Positions 7,872 to 16,171 of a stretch of 64,000 nt of DNA are shown piece by piece. The notes beneath the pieces are model-generated. The model did no database searches, was not told the origin of the DNA, and worked only from the letters and a program-made list of their open reading frames with translations. This DNA comes from Streptomyces sp. WZ-12 (GTDB taxonomy: Bacteria > Actinomycetota > Actinomycetes > Streptomycetales > Streptomycetaceae), in contig NZ_CP118574.1 of the NCBI RefSeq assembly GCF_028898845.1, forward strand, positions 5,429,001 through 5,493,000. The letters are read 5' to 3'. Positions within the stretch are counted from its first letter, which is position 1, and each line of letters opens with the position of its first letter. The translations under genes were made by a program, and so were the position numbers.

Positions 7872-9092
7872 TCAGCTCAGCCGCTCGATCACCATCGCCA
7901 TGCCCTGGCCGCCGCCGACGCACATGGTCTCCAGGCCGAACTGCTTGTCGTGCCACTGGAGGGAGTTGATGAGGGTGGTGGTGATCCGGGCGCCGGTCAT
8001 GCCGAAGGGGTGGCCGACGGCGATCGCGCCGCCGTTGACGTTCAGCCGGTCCTGGTCGATGCCCAGGTCGCGGTAGGAGGGGATCACCTGGGCGGCGAAC
8101 GCCTCGTTCATCTCCACCAGGTCGATGTCGGAGACCGACAGGCCGGCGCGCTGCAGGGCCTGCTTGCTGGCCTCCACCGGGCCGTAGCCCATGATCTCGG
8201 GGGAGAGCGCGGAGACGCCGGTGGAGACGATCCGGGCCAGCGGGGTCAGGCCCAGCTCGCGGGCCTTGGTGTCGGACATGATCACCAGCGCCGCGGCGCC
8301 GTCGTTCAGCGGGCAGCAGTTGCCGGCGGTGATCAGGCCGTCGGGGCGGAACACCGGCTTCAGGCCCTGCACGCCCTCCATGGTGACGCCGGCCCGCGGA
8401 CCGTCGTCCTTGGCCACGACCGTGCCGTCGGGGAGCGTGACCGGGGTGATCTCCCGCGCCCAGAAACCGTCCTTGATCGCCTGCTCGGCGAGGTTCTGCG
8501 ACCGGACGCCGAACTCGTCCATCTCCTGGCGGGTGATGCCCTTGAGGCGGGCGAGGTTCTCCGCGGTCTGGCCCATCGCGATGTACGCGTCCGGGATCAG
8601 GCCGTCCTCGCGCGGGTCGTGCCAGTCGGTGCCCTCCTGCTCGGCGCGGGCGGCGGTCCGCGCCTCGGCGTCCGCGAAGAGCGGGTTGTGGGTGTCGGGT
8701 TGACCGTCGGAACTGCCCTTGACGCTGCGCGAGACGGTCTCGACGCCCGCCGAGAGGAAGACGTCGCCCTCGCCGGCCTTGATGGCGTGCAGCGCCATCC
8801 GCGTCGTCTGGAGCGAGGAGGAGCAGTAACGGGTGATGGTGCAGCCCGGGAGGTGGTCCATCCCCATCTGGACGGCCACGATGCGGCCGAGGTTGTGGCC
8901 CTGCTCGCCGCCGGGCAGACCGCAGCCGAGCATCAGGTCGTCGATGTCGGTCGGGTCGAGCTCGGGGACCTTGGCGAGGGCGGCCTGGATGACCGCGGCG
9001 GTGAGGTCGTCCGGGCGCAGGTCCTTGAGGGAGCCCTTGAAGGCGCGGCCGATCGGGGAGCGGGCGGCTGAGACGATCACGGCTTCGGGCAT
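7872..9092 (-). CDS. Acetyl-CoA C-acetyltransferase (thiolase)
   Basis: The 406-residue thiolase catalyses CoA-dependent condensation or cleavage of beta-ketoacyl-CoA. The nucleophilic cysteine is in the segment [12 protein letters not shown]. The C-terminal active-site motifs are [19 protein letters not shown] and [11 protein letters not shown], which supply the catalytic histidine and the second cysteine. Length matches degradative and biosynthetic thiolases. The start at 9092 has GGAG ahead of it. A 14-bp palindrome about 155 bases upstream looks like a TetR-type operator, which would fit fatty-acid or acyl-CoA-responsive control. Whether it works in beta-oxidation or in making acetoacetyl-CoA cannot be decided here. 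Confidence 0.95.
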   Translation of the reverse strand: MPEAVIVSAARSPIGRAFKGSLKDLRPDDLTAAVIQAALAKVPELDPTDIDDLMLGCGLPGGEQGHNLGRIVAVQMGMDHLPGCTITRYCSSSLQTTRMALHAIKAGEGDVFLSAGVETVSRSVKGSSDGQPDTHNPLFADAEARTAARAEQEGTDWHDPREDGLIPDAYIAMGQTAENLARLKGITRQEMDEFGVRSQNLAEQAIKDGFWAREITPVTLPDGTVVAKDDGPRAGVTMEGVQGLKPVFRPDGLITAGNCCPLNDGAAALVIMSDTKARELGLTPLARIVSTGVSALSPEIMGYGPVEASKQALQRAGLSVSDIDLVEMNEAFAAQVIPSYRDLGIDQDRLNVNGGAIAVGHPFGMTGARITTTLINSLQWHDKQFGLETMCVGGGQGMAMVIERLS

Positions 9093-9245
9093 CACGGCTC
9101 CAAGGGGTGAGTAGGTGCGGCGTCCGGTGCCCCGTCCCGCGGCGGCGGTCGGCGACGGGGCGCGAACAGGGCGGACCCTCTGGGAAGTTACCTGCACGTA
9201 GTGCGAGAGGTCACGGGGTGCGCGCTGTGATGCGGGCCTCTTTTC

Positions 9246-9259
9246 TAAGCGGGCGCTTA
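9246..9259. promoter_or_regulatory. Perfect palindrome, TetR-operator-like
   Basis: TAAGCG-GG-CGCTTA is a perfect 14-bp palindrome upstream of the thiolase gene, just past the 3' end of the SGNH hydrolase gene. This shape is common for TetR-family operators in actinobacterial acyl-CoA metabolism. The cognate regulator is not in the window. Confidence 0.5.
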
Positions 9260-9317
9260 TGGGAACGGCGGGGGTGGTCGGGCTATTCCCCCTGGGCCCG
9301 GACGCCGCGCCCCTCCG

Positions 9318-10346
9318 CTAGGGCGTGACGGACGGCCGTTCCTCCGCGGCCTCCTCCGGCGCCGGGAGTTGACGGCGCCGGCGGTGCTTGAGCAGGGCCC
9401 AGGGGGCGCGGGAGGCGGTGACCTCGGTGCCGCCCTCGGAGGCGGCCCGGGCGGCGGCCTGCTCGACCGGGAGGATGCCCTCCTGCCGGGCCGGCTCCGG
9501 CCGCTCCTCCTCGGGCCACAGCCCGAGCGCCGCGCACACCGTCGGGAACACGGCCATCGCGGCGGTGGCGTAACCCTCGGCCGAGGGGTGGTAGTTGTCC
9601 GGGCCGAACAGCTCCCTGGGGCGCGCCTCGAACTCCGGGCCCAGCAGCGCGCCGAGCGAGACCGTCCGACCGCCGTTCTCCACCACGCCGATGGTCTGCG
9701 CGGCCGCCAACTGCCGGGAGAGCCGGCGCGCCACCCAGCGCAGCGGCTGGTTGACCGGCTCGATGGTGCCCAGGTCGGGGCAGGTGCCGACGACGACCTC
9801 GCAGCCCGCCGTGCGCAGCGTCCGCACCGCCTCGGACAGGTGCCGCACCGAGTCGGCCGGCGGCAGCCGGCGGGTGACGTCATTGGCGCCGATCATGACG
9901 ACACAGACGTCGGGGGTCTCCTCGCCGTCCGCCAACAGCAGCTCCACCTGGCGGGGCAGGTCGTCGGAACGGGCGCCGGGCAGCGCGACGTTGCGCAGGT
10001 CGACGGGGAGTTCGGCGAGCGCGGCGAGGCCGGAGGCGAGCAGCGCGCCGGGGGTCTGGGAGCGGCGGTGGACGCCCTGGCCGGCCGCGGTGGAGTCGCC
10101 GAGGAAGCCCAGGCGCAGCGGCGGCCGGTCGGTGCGGTGGCTGAACGCGGCGCCGTAGCGGCCGTCGGCGCACGGCGGGACGTCGCTGGAGCCGCCGACC
10201 GTGCGGCGGGCGAGCCGGACCTCGGTCAGCAGCAGCCCGACGGCGGCCACACCCAGCAGCCCGATCCCGCCGCCGCCGAACGCGGCCGCGGTGGCGATCC
10301 GCCGCGCCACCCTCGCCCTGGACCCCGTCATCACCGTCGTCGCCAT
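9318..10346 (-). CDS. Secreted or membrane-anchored SGNH/GDSL hydrolase
   Basis: The 342-residue protein has an N-terminal hydrophobic segment after basic residues (about 20-42), suggesting a signal anchor. The catalytic domain shows block I LGFLGDSTAAGQG (nucleophile Ser), block III GAND with its Asn, and block V DNYHPSAEGY with the catalytic Asp and His. It probably deacylates or de-esterifies a lipid or sugar ester outside the membrane; the substrate is unknown. The C-terminal 80 residues are charged and low-complexity, ending with a basic HRRRR patch. The start at 10346 has GGGGAGG upstream. It is divergent from the cystathionine beta-synthase gene. Confidence 0.9.
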   Translation of the reverse strand: MATTVMTGSRARVARRIATAAAFGGGGIGLLGVAAVGLLLTEVRLARRTVGGSSDVPPCADGRYGAAFSHRTDRPPLRLGFLGDSTAAGQGVHRRSQTPGALLASGLAALAELPVDLRNVALPGARSDDLPRQVELLLADGEETPDVCVVMIGANDVTRRLPPADSVRHLSEAVRTLRTAGCEVVVGTCPDLGTIEPVNQPLRWVARRLSRQLAAAQTIGVVENGGRTVSLGALLGPEFEARPRELFGPDNYHPSAEGYATAAMAVFPTVCAALGLWPEEERPEPARQEGILPVEQAAARAASEGGTEVTASRAPWALLKHRRRRQLPAPEEAAEERPSVTP

Positions 10347-10578
10347 CGGCCGGTACCTCCCCGTGCAGCGCGGGCGCGCCGCGGCGTGGGGGCCGGACGC
10401 GCTCGGATGAGGCAAGAACTCCTTCACACCGTTGGTGCCCGTTCCGGGCCGCCGCGCAACGCTCCGGGCCCCCGATGGAGCCCGCGGTACGCACCCGTGG
10501 GCCCAAGGTCCACTAGGGCAATAGGCTGGCTGTACGGGCGCGGCGCAGGAGAGCGTGCCCCCGACCGCGGAGACCACC

Positions 10579-11967
10579 GTGCAGTTTTACGATTCGATGA
10601 TTGAGCTCGTCGGCAACACCCCGCTCGTGCGGCTCAACAACGTTACTCAAGGGATCCAGGCGACCGTCCTGGTGAAGGTCGAGTACTTCAACCCCGGGGG
10701 ATCGGTCAAGGACCGGATCGCCCTGCGGATGATTGAGGCGGCCGAGGAGTCCGGTGAGTTGCAGCCGGGCGGCACCATCGTGGAGCCGACTTCCGGCAAC
10801 ACGGGCGTGGGGCTGGCGATCGTGGCCCAACAGAAGGGCTACAAGTGCATCTTCGTCTGCCCGGACAAGGTCTCGACGGACAAGATCAATGTGCTGCGGG
10901 CCTACGGCGCCGAGGTGGTGGTCTGCCCGACGGCGGTCGACCCCGAGCACCCCGACTCGTACTACAACGTCTCCGACCGGCTGGTGCGCGAGACGCCCGG
11001 TGCGTGGAAGCCCGACCAGTACAGCAACCCCAACAACCCGCGCTCGCACTACGAGAGCACCGGGCCGGAGCTGTGGGAGCAGACCGACGGGCGGATCACC
11101 CACTTCGTGGCCGGCGTCGGCACCGGCGGCACCATCAGCGGCACCGGCCGCTACCTGAAGGACGTCAGTGACGGCGGGGTCAAGGTCATCGGCGCCGACC
11201 CGGAGGGCTCCGTCTACAGCGGCGGCTCCGGCCGGCCGTACCTGATCGAGGGCGTCGGCGAGGACTTCTGGCCGACCGCCTACGACCGCACGGTCGCCGA
11301 CGAGATCGTGGCGGTCTCGGACAAGGACGCCTTCCAGATGACCCGGCGGCTGGCCAAGGAGGAGGGCCTGCTGGTCGGCGGCTCCTGCGGAATGGCCGTG
11401 GTGGCCGGCCTGCGGGTCGCCGAGCGGCTCGGGCCGGACGACGTGGTCGTCATCCTGCTCCCGGACAGCGGTCGCGGTTACCTCTCGAAGATCTTCAACG
11501 ACGAGTGGATGGCCGACTACGGCTTCCTGGAGGAGGGCGGCACCGCCGCCCGGGTCGGCGAGGTCCTCCAGCACAAGGAGGGCGAGCTGCCCTCCCTGGT
11601 ACACATGCACCCCGAGGAGACCGTCGGCGAGGCCATCGAGGTGCTGCGCGAGTACGGCGTCTCGCAGATGCCGATCGTCAAGCCGGGTGCCGGGCACCCC
11701 GACGTGATGGCCGCCGAGGTCGTCGGCTCGGTCGTCGAACGGGAGCTGCTGGACGCGCTGTTCGCCCAGCGCGCCTCGCTGACCGACCCGCTGGAGAAGC
11801 ACATGTGCCCGCCGCTGCCGCAGGTCGGCTCGGGCGAGCCGGTCGCCGACCTGATGGCGGTGCTGGAGAACGCCGACGCGGCGATCGTCCTCGTCGAGGG
11901 CAAGCCCAAGGGCGTGGTGAGCCGGCAGGACCTGCTGGCCTTCCTGGCGCGCGGCGCCGGCAAGTAG
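10579..11967 (+). CDS. cbs: Cystathionine beta-synthase
   Basis: The 462-residue PLP enzyme condenses serine and homocysteine to cystathionine, the entry to reverse transsulfuration. The PLP lysine is K44 in NPGGSVKDR. The phosphate and substrate loops are PTSGNTGVGLA and the glycine-rich GVGTGGTISG. Residues about 335-455 form two CBS regulatory domains. The N-terminal haem domain of animal enzymes is absent, as usual in bacteria. GTG 10579 gives the MQFYDSMIELVGNTP start with GGAG upstream; an in-frame GTG at 10555 would add eight residues. A TAGGCT about 40 bases upstream may be the -10 box. O-acetylserine sulfhydrylase is a less likely reading because of the CBS domains. Confidence 0.95.
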   Translation: MQFYDSMIELVGNTPLVRLNNVTQGIQATVLVKVEYFNPGGSVKDRIALRMIEAAEESGELQPGGTIVEPTSGNTGVGLAIVAQQKGYKCIFVCPDKVSTDKINVLRAYGAEVVVCPTAVDPEHPDSYYNVSDRLVRETPGAWKPDQYSNPNNPRSHYESTGPELWEQTDGRITHFVAGVGTGGTISGTGRYLKDVSDGGVKVIGADPEGSVYSGGSGRPYLIEGVGEDFWPTAYDRTVADEIVAVSDKDAFQMTRRLAKEEGLLVGGSCGMAVVAGLRVAERLGPDDVVVILLPDSGRGYLSKIFNDEWMADYGFLEEGGTAARVGEVLQHKEGELPSLVHMHPEETVGEAIEVLREYGVSQMPIVKPGAGHPDVMAAEVVGSVVERELLDALFAQRASLTDPLEKHMCPPLPQVGSGEPVADLMAVLENADAAIVLVEGKPKGVVSRQDLLAFLARGAGK

Positions 11968-12335
11968 CCGCGGGCGCCGGGGCGGTGAAGCCGTCCCGGC
12001 GTCAAGCGTCCGTCAGGAAACGTCCCGTCGCCGCAAGATGTACGTATGCGTCACGTCCTGGCAGCACGCGCTTAACACTTCTGCGGCACATTGATGTGCA
12101 GGCGATGCGGACCTCCGGAGCGGCTCCCGGACCTCCACGATCGCCAGGATGCGAGGACCGGCCCTGAACCCGGATCGCGTCTCGTGCGGGGACCGCCGCC
12201 GTCCCGCCCCCGGCTCCGGCCGGGGGGCGGCGGTCCCCGCGATCTTCTTCGCCGGCTTCCTCCCGCCGGCCCTTGCGGGTCCTTCCCGCCGGCCGGTCCG
12301 CGCGTCGACCCGCGTCAACACCCGTCCGCGCGGGG
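11968..12335. other. Convergent intergenic region
   Basis: It contains the strong hairpin at 12186-12240 and otherwise no recognisable gene or RNA. The stretch 12020-12100 is less GC-rich than its surroundings, but shows no clear promoter. Confidence 0.5.
12186..12240. terminator. Bidirectional terminator hairpin
   Basis: GCGGGGACCGCCGCC pairs perfectly with GGCGGCGGTCCCCGC, with an inner CCCCCGGC/GCCGGGGG extension. It lies between the convergent cbs and small membrane protein genes and probably ends both transcripts. Confidence 0.75.
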
Positions 12336-12749
12336 TCAGTTCGCGTGCTCGTCGCGCTGCCCGATCCGGTGCAGCAGCACCGCCCGCAGCCCCAGGCTGT
12401 GCACGGCGTTGACGCCGACGACGCCCGCCCAGCACACCACCAGGCCGACCAGCCCCGCGTTGACCACCGCGATCGCGGACAGCGGGATGGCCAGCACCAG
12501 GGAGACCACGGCGACCGCGAACCGCTGCCAGAACTCGGTGCCGGCGTCCGCCCGGCGCGGTGGCTGCGTACCGCGGGCCACCTGCATCTGCTGCTCGGCC
12601 GACTGCCGCCGCACCCGCCGGTCGACAGTCTGGTCCAGCTTCTCCAGGAAGGACTCCAGCAGCTCCGACTCGTACTCCGGCCCCAGCTCCTTGCGCGTCT
12701 GGAGGGTCGCGTCGAGTTCTTTTCTCAGCTCGGGGTCGTGTGTCGCCAT
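12336..12749 (-). CDS. Conserved small membrane protein
   Basis: The 137-residue protein has a charged, coiled-coil-like N-terminal half (LRKELDATLQTRKELGPEYESELLESFLEKLDQ, residues about 8-40). Two adjacent membrane segments follow at about 75-95 and 98-118. A related arrangement is common in Streptomyces hypothetical membrane proteins; function is unknown. The minus-strand TAATCT ends seven bases before the ATG and no ribosome-binding site is present, so the message is probably leaderless. It follows the NCS1 permease gene on the same strand by 41 bases but seems to have its own promoter. Confidence 0.82.
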   Translation of the reverse strand: MATHDPELRKELDATLQTRKELGPEYESELLESFLEKLDQTVDRRVRRQSAEQQMQVARGTQPPRRADAGTEFWQRFAVAVVSLVLAIPLSAIAVVNAGLVGLVVCWAGVVGVNAVHSLGLRAVLLHRIGQRDEHAN

Positions 12750-12756
12750 ACCGCCG

Positions 12757-12762
12757 AGATTA
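12757..12762 (-). promoter_or_regulatory. -10 box for a leaderless transcript
   Basis: TAATCT on the minus strand lies seven bases before the ATG at 12749, with no Shine-Dalgarno sequence in between. Confidence 0.5.
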
Positions 12763-12790
12763 CGGGCGGGCCGGCGCCGGCGCGGTAGGG

Positions 12791-14203
12791 CTAGCCCCCC
12801 AATCCGGCGGGGGCCGTCCGCTCCCCGGCCGCCCCGGGGTCGACGAGCCGCGCGGTGTCGCGGCGGGCGGTGAGCCAGTACAGGACGGCGGGCACCGCGA
12901 GGCCGACCAGCCAGGAGACGTCGGCGCCGCCGAGCGGACCGACCAGCGGGCCGGTGTAGAAGTTCGTGGCCAGGAACGGGAGTTGGGCCAGCACGCCGAG
13001 GACGTAGACGGTCAGCGCGCCGACGTTCCAGGCGCCGTAGCGGCCGTCGGGGTCATGCAGCGCCGGGATGTCGTAGCGCTCCTTGGAGAGCAGGTAGTAG
13101 TCGACCAGGTTGATCGCCGACCAGGGCGTGAAGAACGTCAGCAGGAAGAGCAGGAAGTCCTTGAAGGAGGTGAGGAAGGAGTCCCTGCCCACCAGGGCGA
13201 CGGCGGTGCCGGCCACCATGATCCCGGCGATGTACGCGGACCGGCCGCGCGCCGTGAGGGTCCGCTGGCCGCGGAAGCCGCTGATGCTGGTCACCAACGA
13301 CATGAAACCGCCGTAGGTGTTGAGGATGTTGATGGTGAGCTTGCCGAGGGCGATGACGAAGTAGAGCGCCGAGGCGATCAGCCCGGTGCCGCCCAACCCG
13401 ACGAGATAGCCGACCTCGTGGCCGACGAACGCCGCCGGCGCCGCGGCGGCCGCCAGCGCCCCGAACGTCATCGACCACTGCGCGCCCAGGACGGAGCCGC
13501 CCAGCGTCCACCAGAACGTCGCCCGGGTCGAGGTGTGGCGCGGCAGATAGCGGGAGTAGTCCGCCACGTACGGGCCGAACGCCAGTTGCCAGGACGCCGA
13601 GAGCGAGATCGCCAGCAGGAACACCGGCAGCCCGAAGCGGTGGTCGTGCAGCAGCGCGGCGAGGTCGGCGCGCTGCCACAGCCGGACGCCGAGGTAGACG
13701 AAGGCCAGCGCGCAGACCAGGCCGGCGACCTTGCCGAGCAGGTGGATCAGGCGGTAGCCGACCGCCGCGGCGACCGCGGTGACCGCGGCGAACAGCACGA
13801 TCCCGGCCGCCGGGCCGAGGTGCGTCAGCTCGCCCACCGCCTGCCCGGCGAGCACGCTGCCGCTGGCGAAGAACCCGATGTACATCACGATGACCAGGGC
13901 CAGCGGGACCACCGCCCCGCGCACCCCGAACTGCGCCCGCGAGGTGATCATCTGCGGCAGCCCGAGCCGCGGCCCCTGCGCGGAGTGCAGCGCCATCACC
14001 GCCCCGCCCGTGAGGTTGCCCAGCAGCAGTCCGATCAGCGCCCAGAGGGCGCCGGCCCCGAAGACCACGGCCAGCGCGCCGGTGACGACGGCGGTGATCT
14101 GGAGGTTGGCGCCGAGCCAGAGGGTGAACTGGCTGACCGCGCTGCCGTGCCGCTCGTCGTCCGGGACGACGTCGATCGAGCGCCGTTCGATCACGCCTGC
14201 CAT
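12791..14203 (-). CDS. NCS1-family nucleobase/cytosine permease
   Basis: The 470-residue protein has about twelve hydrophobic segments and the overall pattern of the NCS1 (purine/cytosine/allantoin/thiamine) transporters. These include FTLWLGANLQITAV near the N-terminus, GFFASGSVLAG in TM3, and a C-terminal TFFTPWSAINLVDYYLLSKERYDIPAL segment. It should be a cation-coupled importer of a nucleobase or related heterocycle. It is divergent from the RpiR-type regulator across a 445-base gap, so that regulator probably controls it. Substrate cannot be decided from sequence. Confidence 0.9.
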   Translation of the reverse strand: MAGVIERRSIDVVPDDERHGSAVSQFTLWLGANLQITAVVTGALAVVFGAGALWALIGLLLGNLTGGAVMALHSAQGPRLGLPQMITSRAQFGVRGAVVPLALVIVMYIGFFASGSVLAGQAVGELTHLGPAAGIVLFAAVTAVAAAVGYRLIHLLGKVAGLVCALAFVYLGVRLWQRADLAALLHDHRFGLPVFLLAISLSASWQLAFGPYVADYSRYLPRHTSTRATFWWTLGGSVLGAQWSMTFGALAAAAAPAAFVGHEVGYLVGLGGTGLIASALYFVIALGKLTINILNTYGGFMSLVTSISGFRGQRTLTARGRSAYIAGIMVAGTAVALVGRDSFLTSFKDFLLFLLTFFTPWSAINLVDYYLLSKERYDIPALHDPDGRYGAWNVGALTVYVLGVLAQLPFLATNFYTGPLVGPLGGADVSWLVGLAVPAVLYWLTARRDTARLVDPGAAGERTAPAGLGG

Positions 14204-14648
14204 GGGGCCGCCTCTTCGCTCGGGTCGGGGGGTGGGGGTGCTGGGGGGTTCCCGCGGGTGGGGTGTATGGGTTCATGCAGGATCAGGGGCGGTGAATGGG
14301 AGGTCAATAGGTGGGCGGGGATCGGCTGTTGGGGGCCGTCGGCGACCCGGCCGTCTCGGCGGGCCTCGCGGCGTTCGTCCCGTCCGGGGCCTTCGTGGGG
14401 TCCGCTCGTTTCGGGGTCCGCTCGCTTCAGGGGCGCGGCCTCGGGGCGGTCGGCGGAGGGGCGGACCGGTGGTCGGCGCTCCGGTAGCGTCTGGGCACGC
14501 CCGTCGGGCGGCGGCCTGGCGGGGCGTCCGTCGCCCTCCGACCCGCCACGTCCCTGCCACCCGGCACCCGGGACCGCGGGGGGTCGGGAATTCCGTACAG
14601 TCGGTGGACCGACGTCAAGGCCCCGGACCGGGCCGGGAAGAAGAGGCG
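14204..14648. other. Divergent promoter region of permease and RpiR regulator
   Basis: It should contain both promoters. A GGAATTCC palindrome is followed by TACAGT near 14595, a plausible -10 for the regulator. On the minus strand a TTGACC (near 14308) precedes the permease. No gene is supported. Confidence 0.45.
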
Positions 14649-15602
14649 ATGAGCGGGGACGGGGACAACGGCGTCCGCAGGGACGGGACGCAGCCGGGGC
14701 GGACGGACGCGGCGGGACCCGCGGCGGCGGGCGGCGACGCCGCCGGCACCGCCACTGCCGGTACCAGCGTCACCGGTACCGCCGCCCGTCTCCAACGGCT
14801 CTTCGAGGGGCACCGGCTGACCCCCACCCAGCGCCGGATCGCCCACTGCATGGTCCGGCGGGCCGCCGACGCACCCTTCCTCTCCAGCGTCGAACTGGCC
14901 GAACTCGCCGGCGTCAGCCAGCCGTCCGTCACCCGCTTCGCGGTCGCGCTCGGCTTCGACGGCTACCCCGCGCTCCGCCGTCACCTGCGTGATGTCGCGC
15001 CCGCCGAGAAGTCCGCCGCGCCCGGCGCGCACAACGAGTACCAGCAGGCCGTCCAGGCGGAGATCGACAACCTCCGGCACCTGGCCGACGCCCTCGCCGA
15101 CCCGACGCCGGTGACCGAGGCCGGCCGGCTGCTCGCCGCCTCCCGCCCGCTCCCGGTGCTCGGCCTGCGGGCCGCCACCGCCCAGGCCGCCGGCTTCGCG
15201 TACTTCGCGCGGAAGGTCCACCCCGACGTCCGGCTGCTCGACGAGGGCGGCACCATGCTCACCGACCGCATCGACGCCGCGGTGCACGCCGGCGCCAGCG
15301 CCCTCCTCTGCTTCGCGCTGCCCCGCCACCCCCGCGAGGTCATCGACGCCCTCGCCTACGCCGGCGCCGCCGGGCTCACCGTCGTCACCGTCGCCGACAG
15401 CGCGTTCGCCCCGGTCGCCCGCCACACCGACCTGCTCCTCCCGGCCCCGGTCGGCACCGGCCTGGCCTTCGACACCGCCTGCGCCCCGATGCTCCTGGGC
15501 CGCGTCCTGTTGGAGGCGATGTGCGACGACCTCCCGGATGCCCAGGCCCGCCTGGAGGAATTCGACACCAAGGCGGCGGAGCGCGGCCTGTTCGTGGAGT
15601 GA
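14649..15602 (+). CDS. MurR/RpiR-family transcriptional regulator
   Basis: The 317-residue regulator has an unstructured Gly/Ala/Thr-rich N-terminus (1-48). An RpiR helix-turn-helix follows (about 50-125), with VELAELAGVSQPSVTRFAVALGFDGYPALRRHL. A SIS-like sugar-phosphate or ligand domain covers about 150-290, with VLGLRAATAQAAGFAYFARKV and ALLCFALPRHPREVIDAL. These proteins bind DNA as dimers and respond to small phosphorylated or amino-sugar ligands. The start at 14649 has GAAGAGG upstream. It is divergent from the NCS1 permease, suggesting direct control of that gene. The PLP enzyme beyond the repeats faces it and may belong to the same metabolic unit. Confidence 0.92.
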   Translation: MSGDGDNGVRRDGTQPGRTDAAGPAAAGGDAAGTATAGTSVTGTAARLQRLFEGHRLTPTQRRIAHCMVRRAADAPFLSSVELAELAGVSQPSVTRFAVALGFDGYPALRRHLRDVAPAEKSAAPGAHNEYQQAVQAEIDNLRHLADALADPTPVTEAGRLLAASRPLPVLGLRAATAQAAGFAYFARKVHPDVRLLDEGGTMLTDRIDAAVHAGASALLCFALPRHPREVIDALAYAGAAGLTVVTVADSAFAPVARHTDLLLPAPVGTGLAFDTACAPMLLGRVLLEAMCDDLPDAQARLEEFDTKAAERGLFVE

Positions 15603-15625
15603 GGTCCCGCGCCCCGGCGCGCGAT

Positions 15626-15677
15626 CGGTACCCGTTGCCGGTACCCCTTGCCGGTACCCGTTGCCGGTACCCCTTGC
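15626..15677. repeat. Four tandem 13-bp repeats (CGGTACCC[G/C]TTGC)
   Basis: Four head-to-tail copies start at 15626, 15639, 15652 and 15665. Copies 1 and 3 have G, copies 2 and 4 have C at position 9, so the array is two 26-bp units. Confidence 0.9.
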
Positions 15678-15954
15678 CGGCGTTCCTTCCTGGTGCCCGC
15701 TTCGGTGCTCCGTCCCGCCGCGAGCGGCGTGGGCGCACGCGGTTGTGCGCGGTCCGGTCGCACGGCTCCGCCTGCCGACGCCGGGCGTTGGGCCCCTGGA
15801 GCCTCCCGCTTTGGGTCACCGGCCCGGGGCTTCCCCCCGCCGGGGCAGCGGCCCGGGGCAGTGGCGGCCGTTGGCTCCGGGGTGCCGGATGCCGCTCCGG
15901 TCCCTTGGGCTCCCGGCCTTCGCCCGCCGGGCCCCGGCCCCGAGACTCCGGTCA

Positions 15955-16031
15955 GCGTCCCGCGTCCCGCGTCCCGCGTCCCGCGTCCCGCGTCCCGCGT
16001 CCCGCGTCCCGTGCTCCGCGTCCCGTGCTCC
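15955..16031. repeat. Heptamer array (GCGTCCC)n
   Basis: Eight perfect GCGTCCC units (15955-16010) are followed by GTGCTCC, GCGTCCC and GTGCTCC before the pattern decays. Confidence 0.92.
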
Positions 16032-16112
16032 GCGTTCGGCGTCCCCGTCTGAGCTCGCGGGCTGCGTCCCGCGCACCGATGGCCGGGGCGCCGTGGGGCG
16101 GCCGACCCTGCC

Positions 16113-16154
16113 CTGGGAGCTGGGAGCTGGGAGCTGGGAGCTGGGAGCTGGGAG
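16113..16154. repeat. Heptamer array (CTGGGAG)6
   Basis: Six perfect CTGGGAG units end 17 bases before the stop codon of the minus-strand PLP enzyme gene. Confidence 0.92.
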
Positions 16155-16171
16155 CCCGGGGCGACGCGCTG

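Larger units (their letters stand above)
15603..16171. other. Convergent intergenic region rich in tandem repeats
   Basis: No gene is supported between the RpiR gene and the PLP enzyme gene. The region instead holds three unrelated short tandem arrays (15626-15677, 15955-16031, 16113-16154), listed separately. Open frames across it are low-complexity. Confidence 0.7.

Noticed and set aside
12560..14992. 810-residue plus-strand open frame opposite the NCS1 permease
   Set aside because: It is antisense to a clear transporter and full of Glu/Gln/Arg low-complexity sequence typical of shadows in GC-rich DNA.
15955..16154. Tandem repeats as a possible CRISPR array
   Set aside because: Units are 7 bp and contiguous with no spacers, and no cas genes are present.
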